From positions 1-39,363 of the forward strand of contig QFNA01000053.1 in the NCBI GenBank assembly GCA_003248395.1: a stretch of 39,363 nt of DNA, read 5' to 3'. The translations under genes were made by a program, and so were the position numbers. Each line of letters opens with the position of its first letter. Position 1 is the stretch's first letter. The notes beneath the pieces are model-generated. The model did not search any database. It had not been told where the DNA came from and saw nothing but the letters and a program-made list of their open reading frames with translations. This DNA is from Citromicrobium sp. (lineage in GTDB: Bacteria > Pseudomonadota > Alphaproteobacteria > Sphingomonadales > Sphingomonadaceae). Below, piece by piece: positions 16,319 through 24,576 of the stretch.

Positions 16319-18364
16319 ATGGATTTCAAGAGCGGGGACGATACTGCAATGGCACTCGATCTGGATACGCAGGATACGGTCGAAGACAGCACGCCCGCGC
16401 CCGCGAAATCGGGCGATCGCAAGAAGGCGGTGACGATGGACAAGCAGGACAAGGGCAGCGAGGATCTCGTCGCCGAGAAAGCCGGTGAAGCGATGGCCGG
16501 TGCCATGGCCGAAGTGGCCAAGGCTGCCGTCCAGAAGGAAGATTCGAAAAAGGTGCTCGACCGCCGCTTCGATGTCGTTACCGATTCGTCGCGCGACGAT
16601 CTGCTGACCGCGTTCGGCAAGGAAACGCTGGAAGACCGCTATCTCCTGCCCGGCGAAAGCTATCAGGATCTGTTTGCGCGCGTCGCCGACGCCTTCGCCG
16701 ACGATGGCGATCACGCGCAGCGCCTTTACGACTATATCTCGAAACTCTGGTTCATGCCCGCCACGCCCGTTCTCTCGAACGGCGGCACCACGCGCGGCCT
16801 GCCGATTTCGTGCTATCTCAACAGTGTCGAAGACAGCCTCGATGGGATCGTCGGCACCTGGAACGAGAATGTCTGGCTGGCCTCCAAGGGCGGCGGCATC
16901 GGCACCTATTGGGGCAATGTGCGCGGCATCGGCGAGCCGGTCGGCCTCAACGGCAAGACCAGCGGCATCATCCCCTTCGTGCGCGTGATGGATTCGCTGA
17001 CCCTGGCCATCTCGCAGGGTTCGCTGCGGCGCGGTTCGGCCGCCTGCTATATCGACGTCTCGCACCCCGAGATCGAGGAGTTCCTCGAGATCCGCAAGCC
17101 GTCGGGCGACTTCAACCGCAAGGCGCTGAACCTGCACCACGGTGTGCTGGTGACCGATGCCTTCATGGAAGCGGTCCGCAATGGCGAGGAATTCGACCTC
17201 GTTTCCCCGCGTGACGGCAGCGTCCGCAAGACGGTGGACGCGCGTTCGCTGTTCCAGAAGCTGGTCGAAACCCGCCTTGCCACGGGCGAACCTTACATCG
17301 TTTTCTCCGATACGGTGAACCGGATGATGCCCAAGCATCACCGCGAACTCGGCCTCAAGGTGTCGACCTCGAACCTGTGCGCCGAAATCACCCTGCCGAC
17401 CGGGATCGACCATCTCGGCAACGATCGCACCGCGGTCTGCTGCCTGTCCTCGCTCAATATCGAGAAGTGGGACGAGTGGAACGACGACAAGCAGTTCATC
17501 GAGGATGTCATGCGCTTCCTCGACAACGTGCTGCAGAACTATATCGACCGCGCGCCCGACGAAATGGCCCGCGCCAAATACTCCGCCTCGCGCGAACGCA
17601 GCGTCGGCCTCGGCGTCATGGGTTTCCACTCGTTCCTCCAGCAGAAGGGCATCGGTTTCGAAAGCCCGATGGCCAAGGTCTGGAACCTGAAGATGTTCAA
17701 GCACATCCAGGGCAAGGCCTCCGAAGCCTCGATGGTGCTCGCGCAGGAACGCGGCGCCTGCCCCGATGCGGAAGAAATGGGCGCGATGGAGCGGTTCAGC
17801 TGCAAGATGGCCATCGCACCCACCGCGTCGATCTCGATCATCTGCGGTGGTACCAGCGCCTGCATCGAACCGATCCCGGCAAACATCTACACCCACAAGA
17901 CGCTTTCGGGCAGCTTCGTGGTGAAGAACCCCTATCTCGAAAAGCTGCTCGACAAGAAGAGCAAGAATTCGACCGCGATCTGGAACTCCATCCTGGAAAA
18001 GGGCGGCAGCGTCCAGCACCTCGATTTCCTGACGCCCGAAGAAAAGGCGACCTTCAAGACCAGCTTCGAAATCGACCAGCGCTGGCTGCTCGAATTCGCA
18101 GCCGATCGCGCGCCCTATATCGACCAGGCGCAGTCGCTGAACCTGTTCATCCCGGCCGATGTCGACAAGTGGGATCTGATGATGCTGCACTTCCAGGCGT
18201 GGGAGAAGGGCATCAAGTCGCTCTACTACCTCCGCTCCAAGAGCGTGCAGCGCGCCGGATTCGCCGGCGGGGTGGAGGCCGACAATACCGCCGATGCCGC
18301 GAAATACGAACTGGCCGCCGGTGCAGAACAGACCGATTACGAGGAATGCCTCGCCTGCCAGTAG
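16319..18364 (+). CDS. nrdA: Ribonucleoside-diphosphate reductase, alpha subunit (class I)
   Basis: NrdA reduces ribonucleotides to deoxyribonucleotides with the radical supplied by NrdB. The 681 residues start with about 90 variable, charged residues and no recognisable ATP-cone. The catalytic barrel follows: SCYLNSVEDSLDGI, GGGIGTYWGNVRG, SQGSLRRGSAACYIDVSHPE, STSNLCAEITLP, CLSSLNIEKWDEW, APTASISIICGGTSACIEPI and LYYLRSKSVQRAGF. The C-terminus is YEECLACQ with the CxxC redox pair that shuttles electrons. Start 16319 (MDFKSGDD) is preferred; 16349 (MALDL) is possible. nrdB lies 3 kb downstream on the same strand, not immediately adjacent. Confidence 0.94.
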   Translation: MDFKSGDDTAMALDLDTQDTVEDSTPAPAKSGDRKKAVTMDKQDKGSEDLVAEKAGEAMAGAMAEVAKAAVQKEDSKKVLDRRFDVVTDSSRDDLLTAFGKETLEDRYLLPGESYQDLFARVADAFADDGDHAQRLYDYISKLWFMPATPVLSNGGTTRGLPISCYLNSVEDSLDGIVGTWNENVWLASKGGGIGTYWGNVRGIGEPVGLNGKTSGIIPFVRVMDSLTLAISQGSLRRGSAACYIDVSHPEIEEFLEIRKPSGDFNRKALNLHHGVLVTDAFMEAVRNGEEFDLVSPRDGSVRKTVDARSLFQKLVETRLATGEPYIVFSDTVNRMMPKHHRELGLKVSTSNLCAEITLPTGIDHLGNDRTAVCCLSSLNIEKWDEWNDDKQFIEDVMRFLDNVLQNYIDRAPDEMARAKYSASRERSVGLGVMGFHSFLQQKGIGFESPMAKVWNLKMFKHIQGKASEASMVLAQERGACPDAEEMGAMERFSCKMAIAPTASISIICGGTSACIEPIPANIYTHKTLSGSFVVKNPYLEKLLDKKSKNSTAIWNSILEKGGSVQHLDFLTPEEKATFKTSFEIDQRWLLEFAADRAPYIDQAQSLNLFIPADVDKWDLMMLHFQAWEKGIKSLYYLRSKSVQRAGFAGGVEADNTADAAKYELAAGAEQTDYEECLACQ

Positions 18365-18387
18365 AGCCTGGGTGCAGGAACAAGAGC

Positions 18388-18422
18388 GCCGCCTCGCTGA
18401 CCATAGAGATCAGCCGGGCGGC
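18388..18422 (+). terminator. Candidate terminator hairpin after nrdA
   Basis: An imperfect 13-bp stem (GCCGCCTCGCTGA with TCAGCCGGGCGGC) around a 9-nt loop begins 23 nt past the nrdA stop. Only GTTTCCC follows, so the U-tract is short. It may be a weak intrinsic terminator or an mRNA 3'-end stabiliser. Confidence 0.4.
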
Positions 18423-18604
18423 GTTTCCCGTCTGGATGGTCGCCGGGCAATAAAGACGCGCGCTAAGCCCGGATCGCAAGGCGACCAACGGACCCCGGTG
18501 AGCGGGTGCACAGCTCTTCTACGCTTGACCACGGCTGCTCGAATCGCAGCGCGAACGTCGAACATTCCTCCTCCTGATGCATTGGGTCAGCGAAGGAGAT
18601 TGGA

Positions 18605-18979
18605 ATGAACGACGACCGACTGTGGGATTTCGAACGAGATCTGTGGACCGGCGGCGCCGAGGTTTACGAGAAGACGGTGGCACAGGACGTCGTGATGAGC
18701 CTGCCTGCCGCGCCATTCCTTTACGATCGTCGCGCGGCGATCGAGACCGTAAAGAAAGCGCCCCGCTGGGACAGCGTCGAATTCACCGACACGCGGGTGG
18801 AACGCCATGATGAGGGACTGATCGTCATCGCCTATCGCGCCCAGGCATGTCGCGGCGAGCAGAGGTACGACGCGTTGTGCACCAGCACCTTGTTCCGGCG
18901 CGGCCATGAGGACTGGGTGGTCATTCAGCACCAGCAAACGCCATTCGGCGTGGAAGTCGCCGACCCGAACAAGGCCTGA
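18605..18979 (+). CDS. NTF2-like / DUF4440-type protein
   Basis: The 124-residue product has an N-terminal helix with LWDFERDLWTGGAEVYEKTVAQDVVM and a beta-rich remainder (DTRVERHDEGLIVIAYRAQA, LCTSTLFRRGHEDWVVIQHQQTP). This is the cone-like NTF2/SnoaL/DUF4440 pattern. The ATG has AGGAG with seven bases spacing (AGGAGATTGGA). No active-site residues can be named and no substrate is suggested by the neighbours. It stands alone between nrdA and the convergent GGDEF gene. Confidence 0.75.
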   Translation: MNDDRLWDFERDLWTGGAEVYEKTVAQDVVMSLPAAPFLYDRRAAIETVKKAPRWDSVEFTDTRVERHDEGLIVIAYRAQACRGEQRYDALCTSTLFRRGHEDWVVIQHQQTPFGVEVADPNKA

Positions 18980-19237
18980 CACGCCCGCGCTCAAGAGCAG
19001 CGAGGGAGGGAGAAAAAGAGCGCCCTAACGACGCCAAACCCGGACGTATCCGCTTCGCGCCGAATCAGAGGGTGGTCGGTCCTCGGTGGCCAGTCTTTGC
19101 CAGGCGTCCTGGCGGCATCGGCGGCGGCGCGCTGGTCGGGATGCCGAAAAATCTCGCCCGGCTGCGCACCACCCTGCGCCCGCGGATTGCCGCACGCGCA
19201 TCCGGCCCCTTTTCGATGGCGGCTCCGGCCAGTCTGG
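18980..19237. other. Intergenic stretch between convergent genes, possible coding remnant
   Basis: This 258-nt stretch lies downstream of both flanking genes. All three minus-strand frames stay open for long runs because of high GC. One of them ends with a natural-looking sequence (DAWQRLATEDRPPSDSARSGYV), but no family was recognised and no start or ribosome site is visible. It may be a degraded 3' end; this cannot be supported further. Confidence 0.3.
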
Positions 19238-20347
19238 TCAGGCGGTCGCCAGTTCGCTCCGGTTGCGTCCGCCGCGCTTGGCTGCGTAGAGCTCGATCCG
19301 CTCGATCGCCAATCGCAATTCTTCCGCGACTTCGAAGGCGCGGCGCGGGCTGTTCGCGCGCAGCAGCAGGAGGAATTCCTCGCCGCCCAGCCGCGCGGCC
19401 AGGCCGCTGTGCCGTATGGCCGCATGGCGCAACGCTTCCGCGACGGCGCGCAGGCATTCGTCGCCCGCATGATGGCCCCAGCGGTCGTTGAACTGCTTGA
19501 AGCGGTCGATGTCGAGCATCAGGATCGCCGCTCGCTCGCCCCCTGCGCCGGGCGCGGAATCGTAATGGCTCGAAAACACGTCCTTGACGTGGCGGCGGTT
19601 GGCAAGGCCGGTCAGCGGGTCCTGCCGCGACAGCTCTTCCAGTTCGACATTGCTGTCGGCCAGCGATTGCAGCCGCCGTTCCGCCTTGAGCGACAGCAGG
19701 AAGTTGTGGCCCTGCAACACCCACATCCGCCGCGGCAGCAGGAACGACACCAGCAGCGTGATCAGCGCGATCGTGACGAAGGCGGGGTTCTGCAGCACAG
19801 TGCTTTCGGTGAAGAACAGCATGGCAAAGAACATCGCCCCAAATCCGCCGATGAACACTGCAAGCTCGCGCGGCGAAAACGGCAGCGTCGGCCCTGCCAC
19901 GCCCAGCAGCAGGATCGGGCCCATCGCCAGATAGGCTGCCGTCGGCGCGCTCGCCCATTGCGACCCGACCAGCAGCACGCCGGCAAAGGCGATGATGGCG
20001 AGCCCCGCCAGCAGCTTCTGCAGGGTGAGCAGGCGCGGCGGCATCAGCAGCGCCGCGACCTGCAGCGGAAGGACCACCACCAGCCGCAGCGCCACCATCA
20101 TCACGAATTCCTCGCGCAGCGCGACGAAATCCACGACCAGCGAGCCGAAGGTGATGGCGAGGCCGGTCCACAGCAGGTAGCGCAGCTCACGATACTGCTT
20201 GTCGGCCAGCGACATTTCGTAGGCGCGTTGCAGGTCGTCGGGCCAATCGGCCGGATGCGACTTGTTTTCGGGCAAATCGTGCATCGGCAGCCGCGTCGAA
20301 ACGCTGTCAGCCTGTGCAGATCCTATACTGTTCACCCCACCACCCAT
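19238..20347 (-). CDS. Membrane-anchored GGDEF protein (diguanylate cyclase-like) with a shortened catalytic domain
   Basis: The 369-residue product has a cytoplasmic N-terminus of about 55 residues, six hydrophobic segments (about 58-208), a short coiled linker (SLADSNVELEELSRQDPLTGLANRR) and a GGDEF domain. The active loop is RLGGEEF, an accepted variant. An ILMLDIDRFKQFNDRWGHHAGD block precedes it. No RxxD inhibitory site is present. After AEELRLAIERIE the sequence jumps to LYAAKRGGRNR. The usual VTVSIGVA strand and ADxA helix, about 35-45 residues, are missing near 19290. The loss keeps the frame and parallels gaps in four other genes here. As read the domain is probably inactive. Start 20347 is the longest; 20284 (MHDLPENK) is an alternative. 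Confidence 0.87.
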   Translation of the reverse strand: MGGGVNSIGSAQADSVSTRLPMHDLPENKSHPADWPDDLQRAYEMSLADKQYRELRYLLWTGLAITFGSLVVDFVALREEFVMMVALRLVVVLPLQVAALLMPPRLLTLQKLLAGLAIIAFAGVLLVGSQWASAPTAAYLAMGPILLLGVAGPTLPFSPRELAVFIGGFGAMFFAMLFFTESTVLQNPAFVTIALITLLVSFLLPRRMWVLQGHNFLLSLKAERRLQSLADSNVELEELSRQDPLTGLANRRHVKDVFSSHYDSAPGAGGERAAILMLDIDRFKQFNDRWGHHAGDECLRAVAEALRHAAIRHSGLAARLGGEEFLLLLRANSPRRAFEVAEELRLAIERIELYAAKRGGRNRSELATA

Positions 20348-20649
20348 ACTGCACGCTTAATCCGTTTTCTTCGGAATACAAGAACGACTCCATCCGGAAT
20401 AGTCGCAACGTCAATCGCTTAAAGTAGATATGGCCAGTGGGTGCCAGTATTGAACCGCCCAATTGTCAAACAATGTCAAACTGGGACAACTGCCTGCCGG
20501 ATTGTTGCTTGCCGTGCCGGTCCTGTCGGTCTTCCCATTGAAAAAGCGCCCCGCTCCATTTCGGGAACGGGGCGCCCAGAGGCTACGGATGGCGATCCGC
20601 GAAGGGGGGGGGAGGCGAACCTCACCCGCAGCCCCCTTGGATAAGTTCG
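20348..20649. other. Intergenic region holding a terminator and a G9 tract
   Basis: No gene is seen in these 302 nt. They hold the minus-strand intrinsic terminator (20541-20575), a run of nine Gs at 20604-20612, a small GAGG-CGAA-CCTC hairpin just after it, and a longer AAGGGGG/CCCCCTT pairing ending near 20638. The promoter of the GGDEF gene should lie in the AT-richer part around 20350-20480. Confidence 0.5.
20541..20575 (-). terminator. Rho-independent terminator of the DUF2171 operon
   Basis: On the minus strand an 8-bp perfect GC stem (GCGCCCCG with CGGGGCGC) encloses a 14-nt loop that can pair further (TTCC with GGAG). It is followed directly by TTTTT. It lies about 75 nt downstream of the 75-residue ORF that ends at 20650. 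Confidence 0.85.
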
Positions 20650-20877
20650 TCAGTCGGCGCCGCCCTGCTTGCGGCGCTCCTCGCCCTTCTTGTTGAGATT
20701 GCCCGGCTGGTTGATCTCGTACTGGTCGTATTCGGGCCGCGCCGTCCCGGTCTCGGCGAACTGTGCCTGCTGCTGGTCGCCCGGCTGCGCGCCTTCGTTG
20801 CGCGGCACCTTTGGCTTGGCGTCGGCCGGCTTTTCCGGCGTCTCGCCTTTTTCCGCGTCCGCTGCCGCCTCGCTCAT
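20650..20877 (-). CDS. Small polar, low-complexity hypothetical protein
   Basis: The 75-residue product is rich in Ala, Lys, Glu, Gln and Pro (ADAEKGETPEKPADAKPKVP, PGDQQQAQF) and predicted disordered, with no hydrophobic core. It ends EINQPGNLNKKGEERRKQGG. Its ATG overlaps the stop of the upstream DUF2171 gene (ATGA), which supports translation as a second cistron, and an intrinsic terminator follows. No function can be given. Confidence 0.6.
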   Translation of the reverse strand: MSEAAADAEKGETPEKPADAKPKVPRNEGAQPGDQQQAQFAETGTARPEYDQYEINQPGNLNKKGEERRKQGGAD

Positions 20878-21110
20878 TGCGTCGCCTTGGTGCCGAGGCC
20901 TTCGGGAATGCGCGCGCCCACCCGCAGGTAGACGCGGTTGTCGTCGATCTTGTCGACATCGTCCAGCTGCAGGAAGTGGTGGATGTCGTCGGCGCTGTCG
21001 GTCTTGGTCAGCTTGATCTTCTCGCCATCGACCTCGTCGACTGTGCCCACGTGGTTACCCTGTGCGTCGGCGACTTCCATGTGTTCCTTGATGCGGATTT
21101 TCTCGAACAT
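20874..21110 (-). CDS. DUF2171 domain protein
   Basis: The 78 residues match DUF2171, a small beta-barrel-like domain related to PRC-barrels: KIRIKEHMEVADAQGNHVGTVDEVDG, then a charged stretch and the end VYLRVGARIPEG. Such genes are common near stress functions in Sphingomonadales, but the role is not established. The ATG at 21110 has GAGGAATCATTC upstream, a plausible ribosome site. It is the first gene of a two-gene unit and divergent from nrdB. Confidence 0.8.
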   Translation of the reverse strand: MFEKIRIKEHMEVADAQGNHVGTVDEVDGEKIKLTKTDSADDIHHFLQLDDVDKIDDNRVYLRVGARIPEGLGTKATQ

Positions 21111-21328
21111 GAATGATTCCTCGTGAATTGCGTTGGTGTATGTTCACTCAACGACGATCGGGCGCGCTGCGTTCCGCATTTCGCCGCGTGCAGGCCACGG
21201 TTTGAAAGGCTGCGCGCGCAATTGCGCGCCATCCCCATCTTATCCCCGCCGAATCATTCCCCCTTGCCTTCGAATCCGGCCCGTGATTCCCTATATGAGT
21301 CGTTCACGCGGAACCCGGAGACCACAAG

Positions 21329-22390
21329 ATGTCGTTGCTCGAAGCCAGAAAGACCTACAAGCCCTTCGAATACCCCTGGGCTTACGAGTTCTGGAAACGG
21401 CAGCAGCAGATCCACTGGATGCCCGAAGAAGTGCCGCTGGGCGAGGATTGCCGCGACTGGGCGCAGAAGCTGACCGAGCACGAGCGCAACCTGCTCACCC
21501 AGATCTTCCGCTTCTTCACCCAGGCCGATGTCGAGGTGCAGGATTGCTATCACGACAAATACGGCCGCGTGTTCAAGCCGACCGAGGTGAAGATGATGCT
21601 CACCGCGTTCAGCAACATGGAAACGGTGCACATCGCGGCCTACAGCCATCTGCTCGACACCATCGGCATGCCCGAAAGCGAATATTCCGCCTTCCTCGAA
21701 TACGAGGAAATGGCCGACAAGCACAATTACATGCAGCAGTTCGGCGTCGACAACGATGAGGACATCGCCCGCACGCTCGCCATGTTCGGCGCCTTCACCG
21801 AAGGCATGCAGCTCTTCGCCAGCTTCGCCATGCTGATGAACTTCCCGCGCTTCAACAAGATGAAGGGCATGGGCCAGATCGTCAGCTGGTCGGTCCGCGA
21901 CGAGAGCCTGCATTGCGAAGGCATCATCCGCATGTTCCACGAATTCGTGCGCGAGCGCGATTGCCTGACCAAATCGGTGAAGGAAGACATTATCGACATC
22001 TGCCAGAAGACGGTGCGGCTGGAGGATAACTTCATCGACCTCGCCTTCGAAATGGGCCCCGTGTCCGGCATGACGGCGAAGGATATCAAGAAGTATATCC
22101 GCTACATCGCCGACTGGCGCCTGGGGCAGCTGAACCTCGATCCGATCTACATGATCGACGATCACCCGCTCCCCTGGCTCGCCCCGCTCTTGAACGGCGT
22201 GGAGCACGCCAACTTCTTCGAAACCCGCGCGACGGAGTATTCGAAGGGCGCGACCAAGGGCAACTGGAACGACGTGTGGTCGAGCTTCGACAAGCGCCAG
22301 AAAGCCAAGGCCGCGAACGAGGAAGAGGCCGAGACCGATGGTCCGGGCCTGTTCGGCGAGGAAGCCGAAGGGGCTGTCGCGGCGGAGTGA
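21329..22390 (+). CDS. nrdB: Ribonucleoside-diphosphate reductase, beta subunit (class I)
   Basis: NrdB holds the di-iron centre and radical used by NrdA. The 353 residues match the family along its length. Iron ligands are in VEVQDCYHDKYG, SNMETVHIAAYSHLLD, EGMQLFASFA and RDESLHCEG. The C-terminal part has PLPWLAPLLNGVEHANFFE. The tail is acidic (EEEAETDGPGLFGEEAEG), consistent with the peptide that docks into NrdA. Start ATG 21329 has CCGGAG about ten bases upstream. The stop overlaps the GTG-rich start region of the unrelated island gene that follows. Confidence 0.94.
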   Translation: MSLLEARKTYKPFEYPWAYEFWKRQQQIHWMPEEVPLGEDCRDWAQKLTEHERNLLTQIFRFFTQADVEVQDCYHDKYGRVFKPTEVKMMLTAFSNMETVHIAAYSHLLDTIGMPESEYSAFLEYEEMADKHNYMQQFGVDNDEDIARTLAMFGAFTEGMQLFASFAMLMNFPRFNKMKGMGQIVSWSVRDESLHCEGIIRMFHEFVRERDCLTKSVKEDIIDICQKTVRLEDNFIDLAFEMGPVSGMTAKDIKKYIRYIADWRLGQLNLDPIYMIDDHPLPWLAPLLNGVEHANFFETRATEYSKGATKGNWNDVWSSFDKRQKAKAANEEEAETDGPGLFGEEAEGAVAAE

Positions 22391-22395
22391 ATCAA

Positions 22396-23214
22396 GTGAG
22401 GCTGGTCACGGTAAACTTGCTTTGGGTGATTGGCCTTTTGCTGCTGATCATTTCCGCATTTGCCGTCGTGACCCCCTCTGGCGACCTGTTGAAAGAGTAT
22501 ATCGGATTTGCAGCGTCCATCGCTTCTATCTTGCTGGCGCTCGTTGCAATTTTCTACGCTTTCATTTCTAATGGCTCATTCTCATCGACCTTAAGCGAAG
22601 TTAAGGCCGCTGCATCGCAACTTGCGGCAGAAACATCGCGTCTCAACGATGCTTCGACGGGACTCAGCGATGAGGCAGAAACGATTATCCGGCGTTTGGA
22701 AAATCTGCCTGAAAGGGTTTCCGAGTTTCGAGGAGAGATCGCTCAAAAAATCGATAATTTGTCAGCGAGTAAGATTCGTGCAACCGGTGAAGGTGCATCT
22801 GAAAATGATCTCTCGCAATCGGTGGGGTATAAATCGACGATCTACTTGTTGGCCAAGGCGTCCAAAAGCGGGATGAGCTTTGCTCCGGAGAATATTTTCC
22901 AAGGCCTAAATGGAAATACCGCGTCCTTGTTCTCAAACGCAATCATCGAAGTATTTCGTCTTCATTCGATAAAGAACGTGAATATTGAGGGCATCGAAGG
23001 GCGATACTTCGTAAACAGGTTCGGTGACTACGATGTGGACGAGGTGATCGAGAATACAAAATCGAGTGTCGAGTTTCACAACCATCCATTTTATAATGAG
23101 ATGATCTCTGCGATCGACAAATTTTTTGATCGAAACAGTGTTGCGTCGGACACCTCGGAAAGCAATAATCCTGACGCACCTCCTAATGAAGAGTTGGCAA
23201 AGTCAGAAAGATAA
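22396..23214 (+). CDS. Membrane protein with coiled coil, unknown function
   Basis: No family was recognised. The 272 residues have two hydrophobic segments (about 5-26 and 37-59) joined by a short loop, a predicted coiled coil (about 62-125, with SEVKAAASQLAAETSRL and ETIIRRLENLP), and a mixed C-terminal domain containing YKSTIYLLAKASKSG, AIIEVFRLHSIK and VEFHNHPFYNEMI, then a Ser/Asn/Pro-rich tail. The GTG at 22396 is chosen because GGAG (22384-22387) is eight bases upstream; a GTG at 22387 overlaps the nrdB stop. Base composition is clearly AT-richer than the flanks, with codons such as AAT, ATA and TTG, so it looks acquired. The next gene on this strand encodes a GIY-YIG-like nuclease. 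Confidence 0.65.
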   Translation: MRLVTVNLLWVIGLLLLIISAFAVVTPSGDLLKEYIGFAASIASILLALVAIFYAFISNGSFSSTLSEVKAAASQLAAETSRLNDASTGLSDEAETIIRRLENLPERVSEFRGEIAQKIDNLSASKIRATGEGASENDLSQSVGYKSTIYLLAKASKSGMSFAPENIFQGLNGNTASLFSNAIIEVFRLHSIKNVNIEGIEGRYFVNRFGDYDVDEVIENTKSSVEFHNHPFYNEMISAIDKFFDRNSVASDTSESNNPDAPPNEELAKSER

Positions 23215-23418
23215 TGCCGGCGAGCTACTGCCTTCGCCCCTTTGGCACCGCATAGCTATCCACCCGCCGCTGCGGCTTTCTTGCCATTGCACATTGACCG
23301 CCCATAACGTCGGAAAGAAACAGAGCGAGCCGTATTCGAGGTTCTCCTGTGTCCAGCGGGTGACAACGCTGCTGGCGAGCAAAGTAGCGACATATAAAGT
23401 TCAAGGAGGCCTGGGCCG

Positions 23419-23955
23419 ATGGCATATGAAGCAAAAAATTGGTTGGTTCTTACTGATCAACTCATCTCTACCATCGGCTCGAAAGGTGAAGAGACAAAGA
23501 GCGAGTGGCATGCTCTTTCCGACCATTGGCGAAAGGCGTTTCCTAGCAAAACCTTAGATTCGATCCAACATGCTGCCTATGTAATCTGGATCAGCAATCC
23601 TTTCACATTCGACTATGGTAATTTACAAAGCCCGGTAGCTTATATTGGCAAAGGCATGGCCCACGCTCGCTTCAAAAACCATATCTCATCGAAGCTCCTC
23701 CCCACGCTCGAGGCCTTGCAAGGCGCACGCTTCGACTTTTGGGTGCTTGAGTGCTTGAACGATGATCAAGCGAAGAGCAGCGAAGCGGACATGATCAGGT
23801 TTTTCGAAGAGACATACGGACGGCTGCCAATCTTTAACAAGAATAGGCCGTCAGGAACCAGCGTAGCAGCACATGACGATTGCTGGCTGCCGCTTGACCG
23901 CCGAAGGTATGGCGGCAACCGCACTTGGGCTGTCCGACCTCTCGACTCAAACTAG
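23419..23955 (+). CDS. GIY-YIG-like nuclease domain protein
   Basis: The 178 residues carry a GIY-YIG-type core. PVAYIGKGMAHARFKNHIS supplies the YIG-like motif with the Arg and His of the active site. RFDFWVLECL follows, then SEADMIRFFEETYG with the metal-binding-type Glu, then LPIFNKNRPSG with the closing Asn. The first tyrosine motif is degenerate (AYVIWISNP). There is no obvious added DNA-binding domain; the N-terminal 50 residues are Trp- and Ser-rich. A strong AAGGAGG nine bases upstream fixes the start. It shares the AT-richer composition of the gene before it, from which it is separated by 204 nt without a gene. Its last 4 nt overlap the opposite-strand thermonuclease-like gene. Confidence 0.7.
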   Translation: MAYEAKNWLVLTDQLISTIGSKGEETKSEWHALSDHWRKAFPSKTLDSIQHAAYVIWISNPFTFDYGNLQSPVAYIGKGMAHARFKNHISSKLLPTLEALQGARFDFWVLECLNDDQAKSSEADMIRFFEETYGRLPIFNKNRPSGTSVAAHDDCWLPLDRRRYGGNRTWAVRPLDSN

Positions 23956-24452
23956 CACCACTCCACACCCTCCGCGCCCCAGCCACTTCCCTCGGCCAGT
24001 CCGGCGTCGATCATATGGTCCGCCAGCAACGCATCCCCACGCCGCGCCTCGCGTAGCTCTCTGCCGTATTGGTCGCGGGGCGGCTCCGTGCCGCCGGTCC
24101 AGCTGAAGCGGCCCTTGGCCAGCCATGCTTGCAGTTCGGCCCTCGCGGCTCGGGCCTTTGCGCGCTCGGCCTCGCAGGCACCGTCCAGTTCGGGCGCGTC
24201 ATAGCCGGTCAGCCGAACGCGGCGCTGTCCGATCGCCAGCGTGTCGCCGTCGATCACGCAAGCCGCGCCGCCACGCTCTCCGCAGATGCCGAAGCGCATG
24301 TCCACCGCGCTGACCGGTGGCGGGGGCTGGAGCACATCGCGCAGCAGCAGCCACGCGCCCAGCACCAGTACGAGCACCACCATCCACCGCCACCCGCCGC
24401 GCCGCTTGCGCGGGCGAAATTTCGCTGGCCTGATGCGCGTGCGTGGTCCCAT
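23952..24452 (-). CDS. Membrane-anchored thermonuclease (SNase)-like protein
   Basis: The 166 residues have a basic N-terminus (RPRKRRGG), one transmembrane helix (about 22-40), a proline linker, and an SNase-like domain from about residue 58: ACVIDGDTLAIGQRRVRLTGYDAPEL, then DQYGRELREARRG. The conserved Asp, Arg and Glu of the calcium and catalytic site appear in DGDT, VRL and APEL; the second Arg is in YGREL. Homologues cleave DNA or RNA, often extracytoplasmically. The domain is short, and its C-terminus (EGVEWC) lacks the usual extended tail. It converges on the GIY-YIG-like gene with a 4-nt overlap. Confidence 0.78.
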   Translation of the reverse strand: MGPRTRIRPAKFRPRKRRGGWRWMVVLVLVLGAWLLLRDVLQPPPPVSAVDMRFGICGERGGAACVIDGDTLAIGQRRVRLTGYDAPELDGACEAERAKARAARAELQAWLAKGRFSWTGGTEPPRDQYGRELREARRGDALLADHMIDAGLAEGSGWGAEGVEWC

Positions 24453-24576
24453 CGGGCGCTGAATAGCGTCCCTGCGCCGCCGCGCAACGCCGCGCCGAAA
24501 AATCGCCGCCCGCCAATCCTTTCTTCACCACTCCCGCCTATGCCGCTTGGATCGAACCGAAAAAGGAAGACGCGGT

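Noticed and set aside
16139..18190. 683-codon minus-strand ORF opposite nrdA
   Set aside because: Antisense shadow of a high-GC gene; the nrdA frame carries all conserved motifs.
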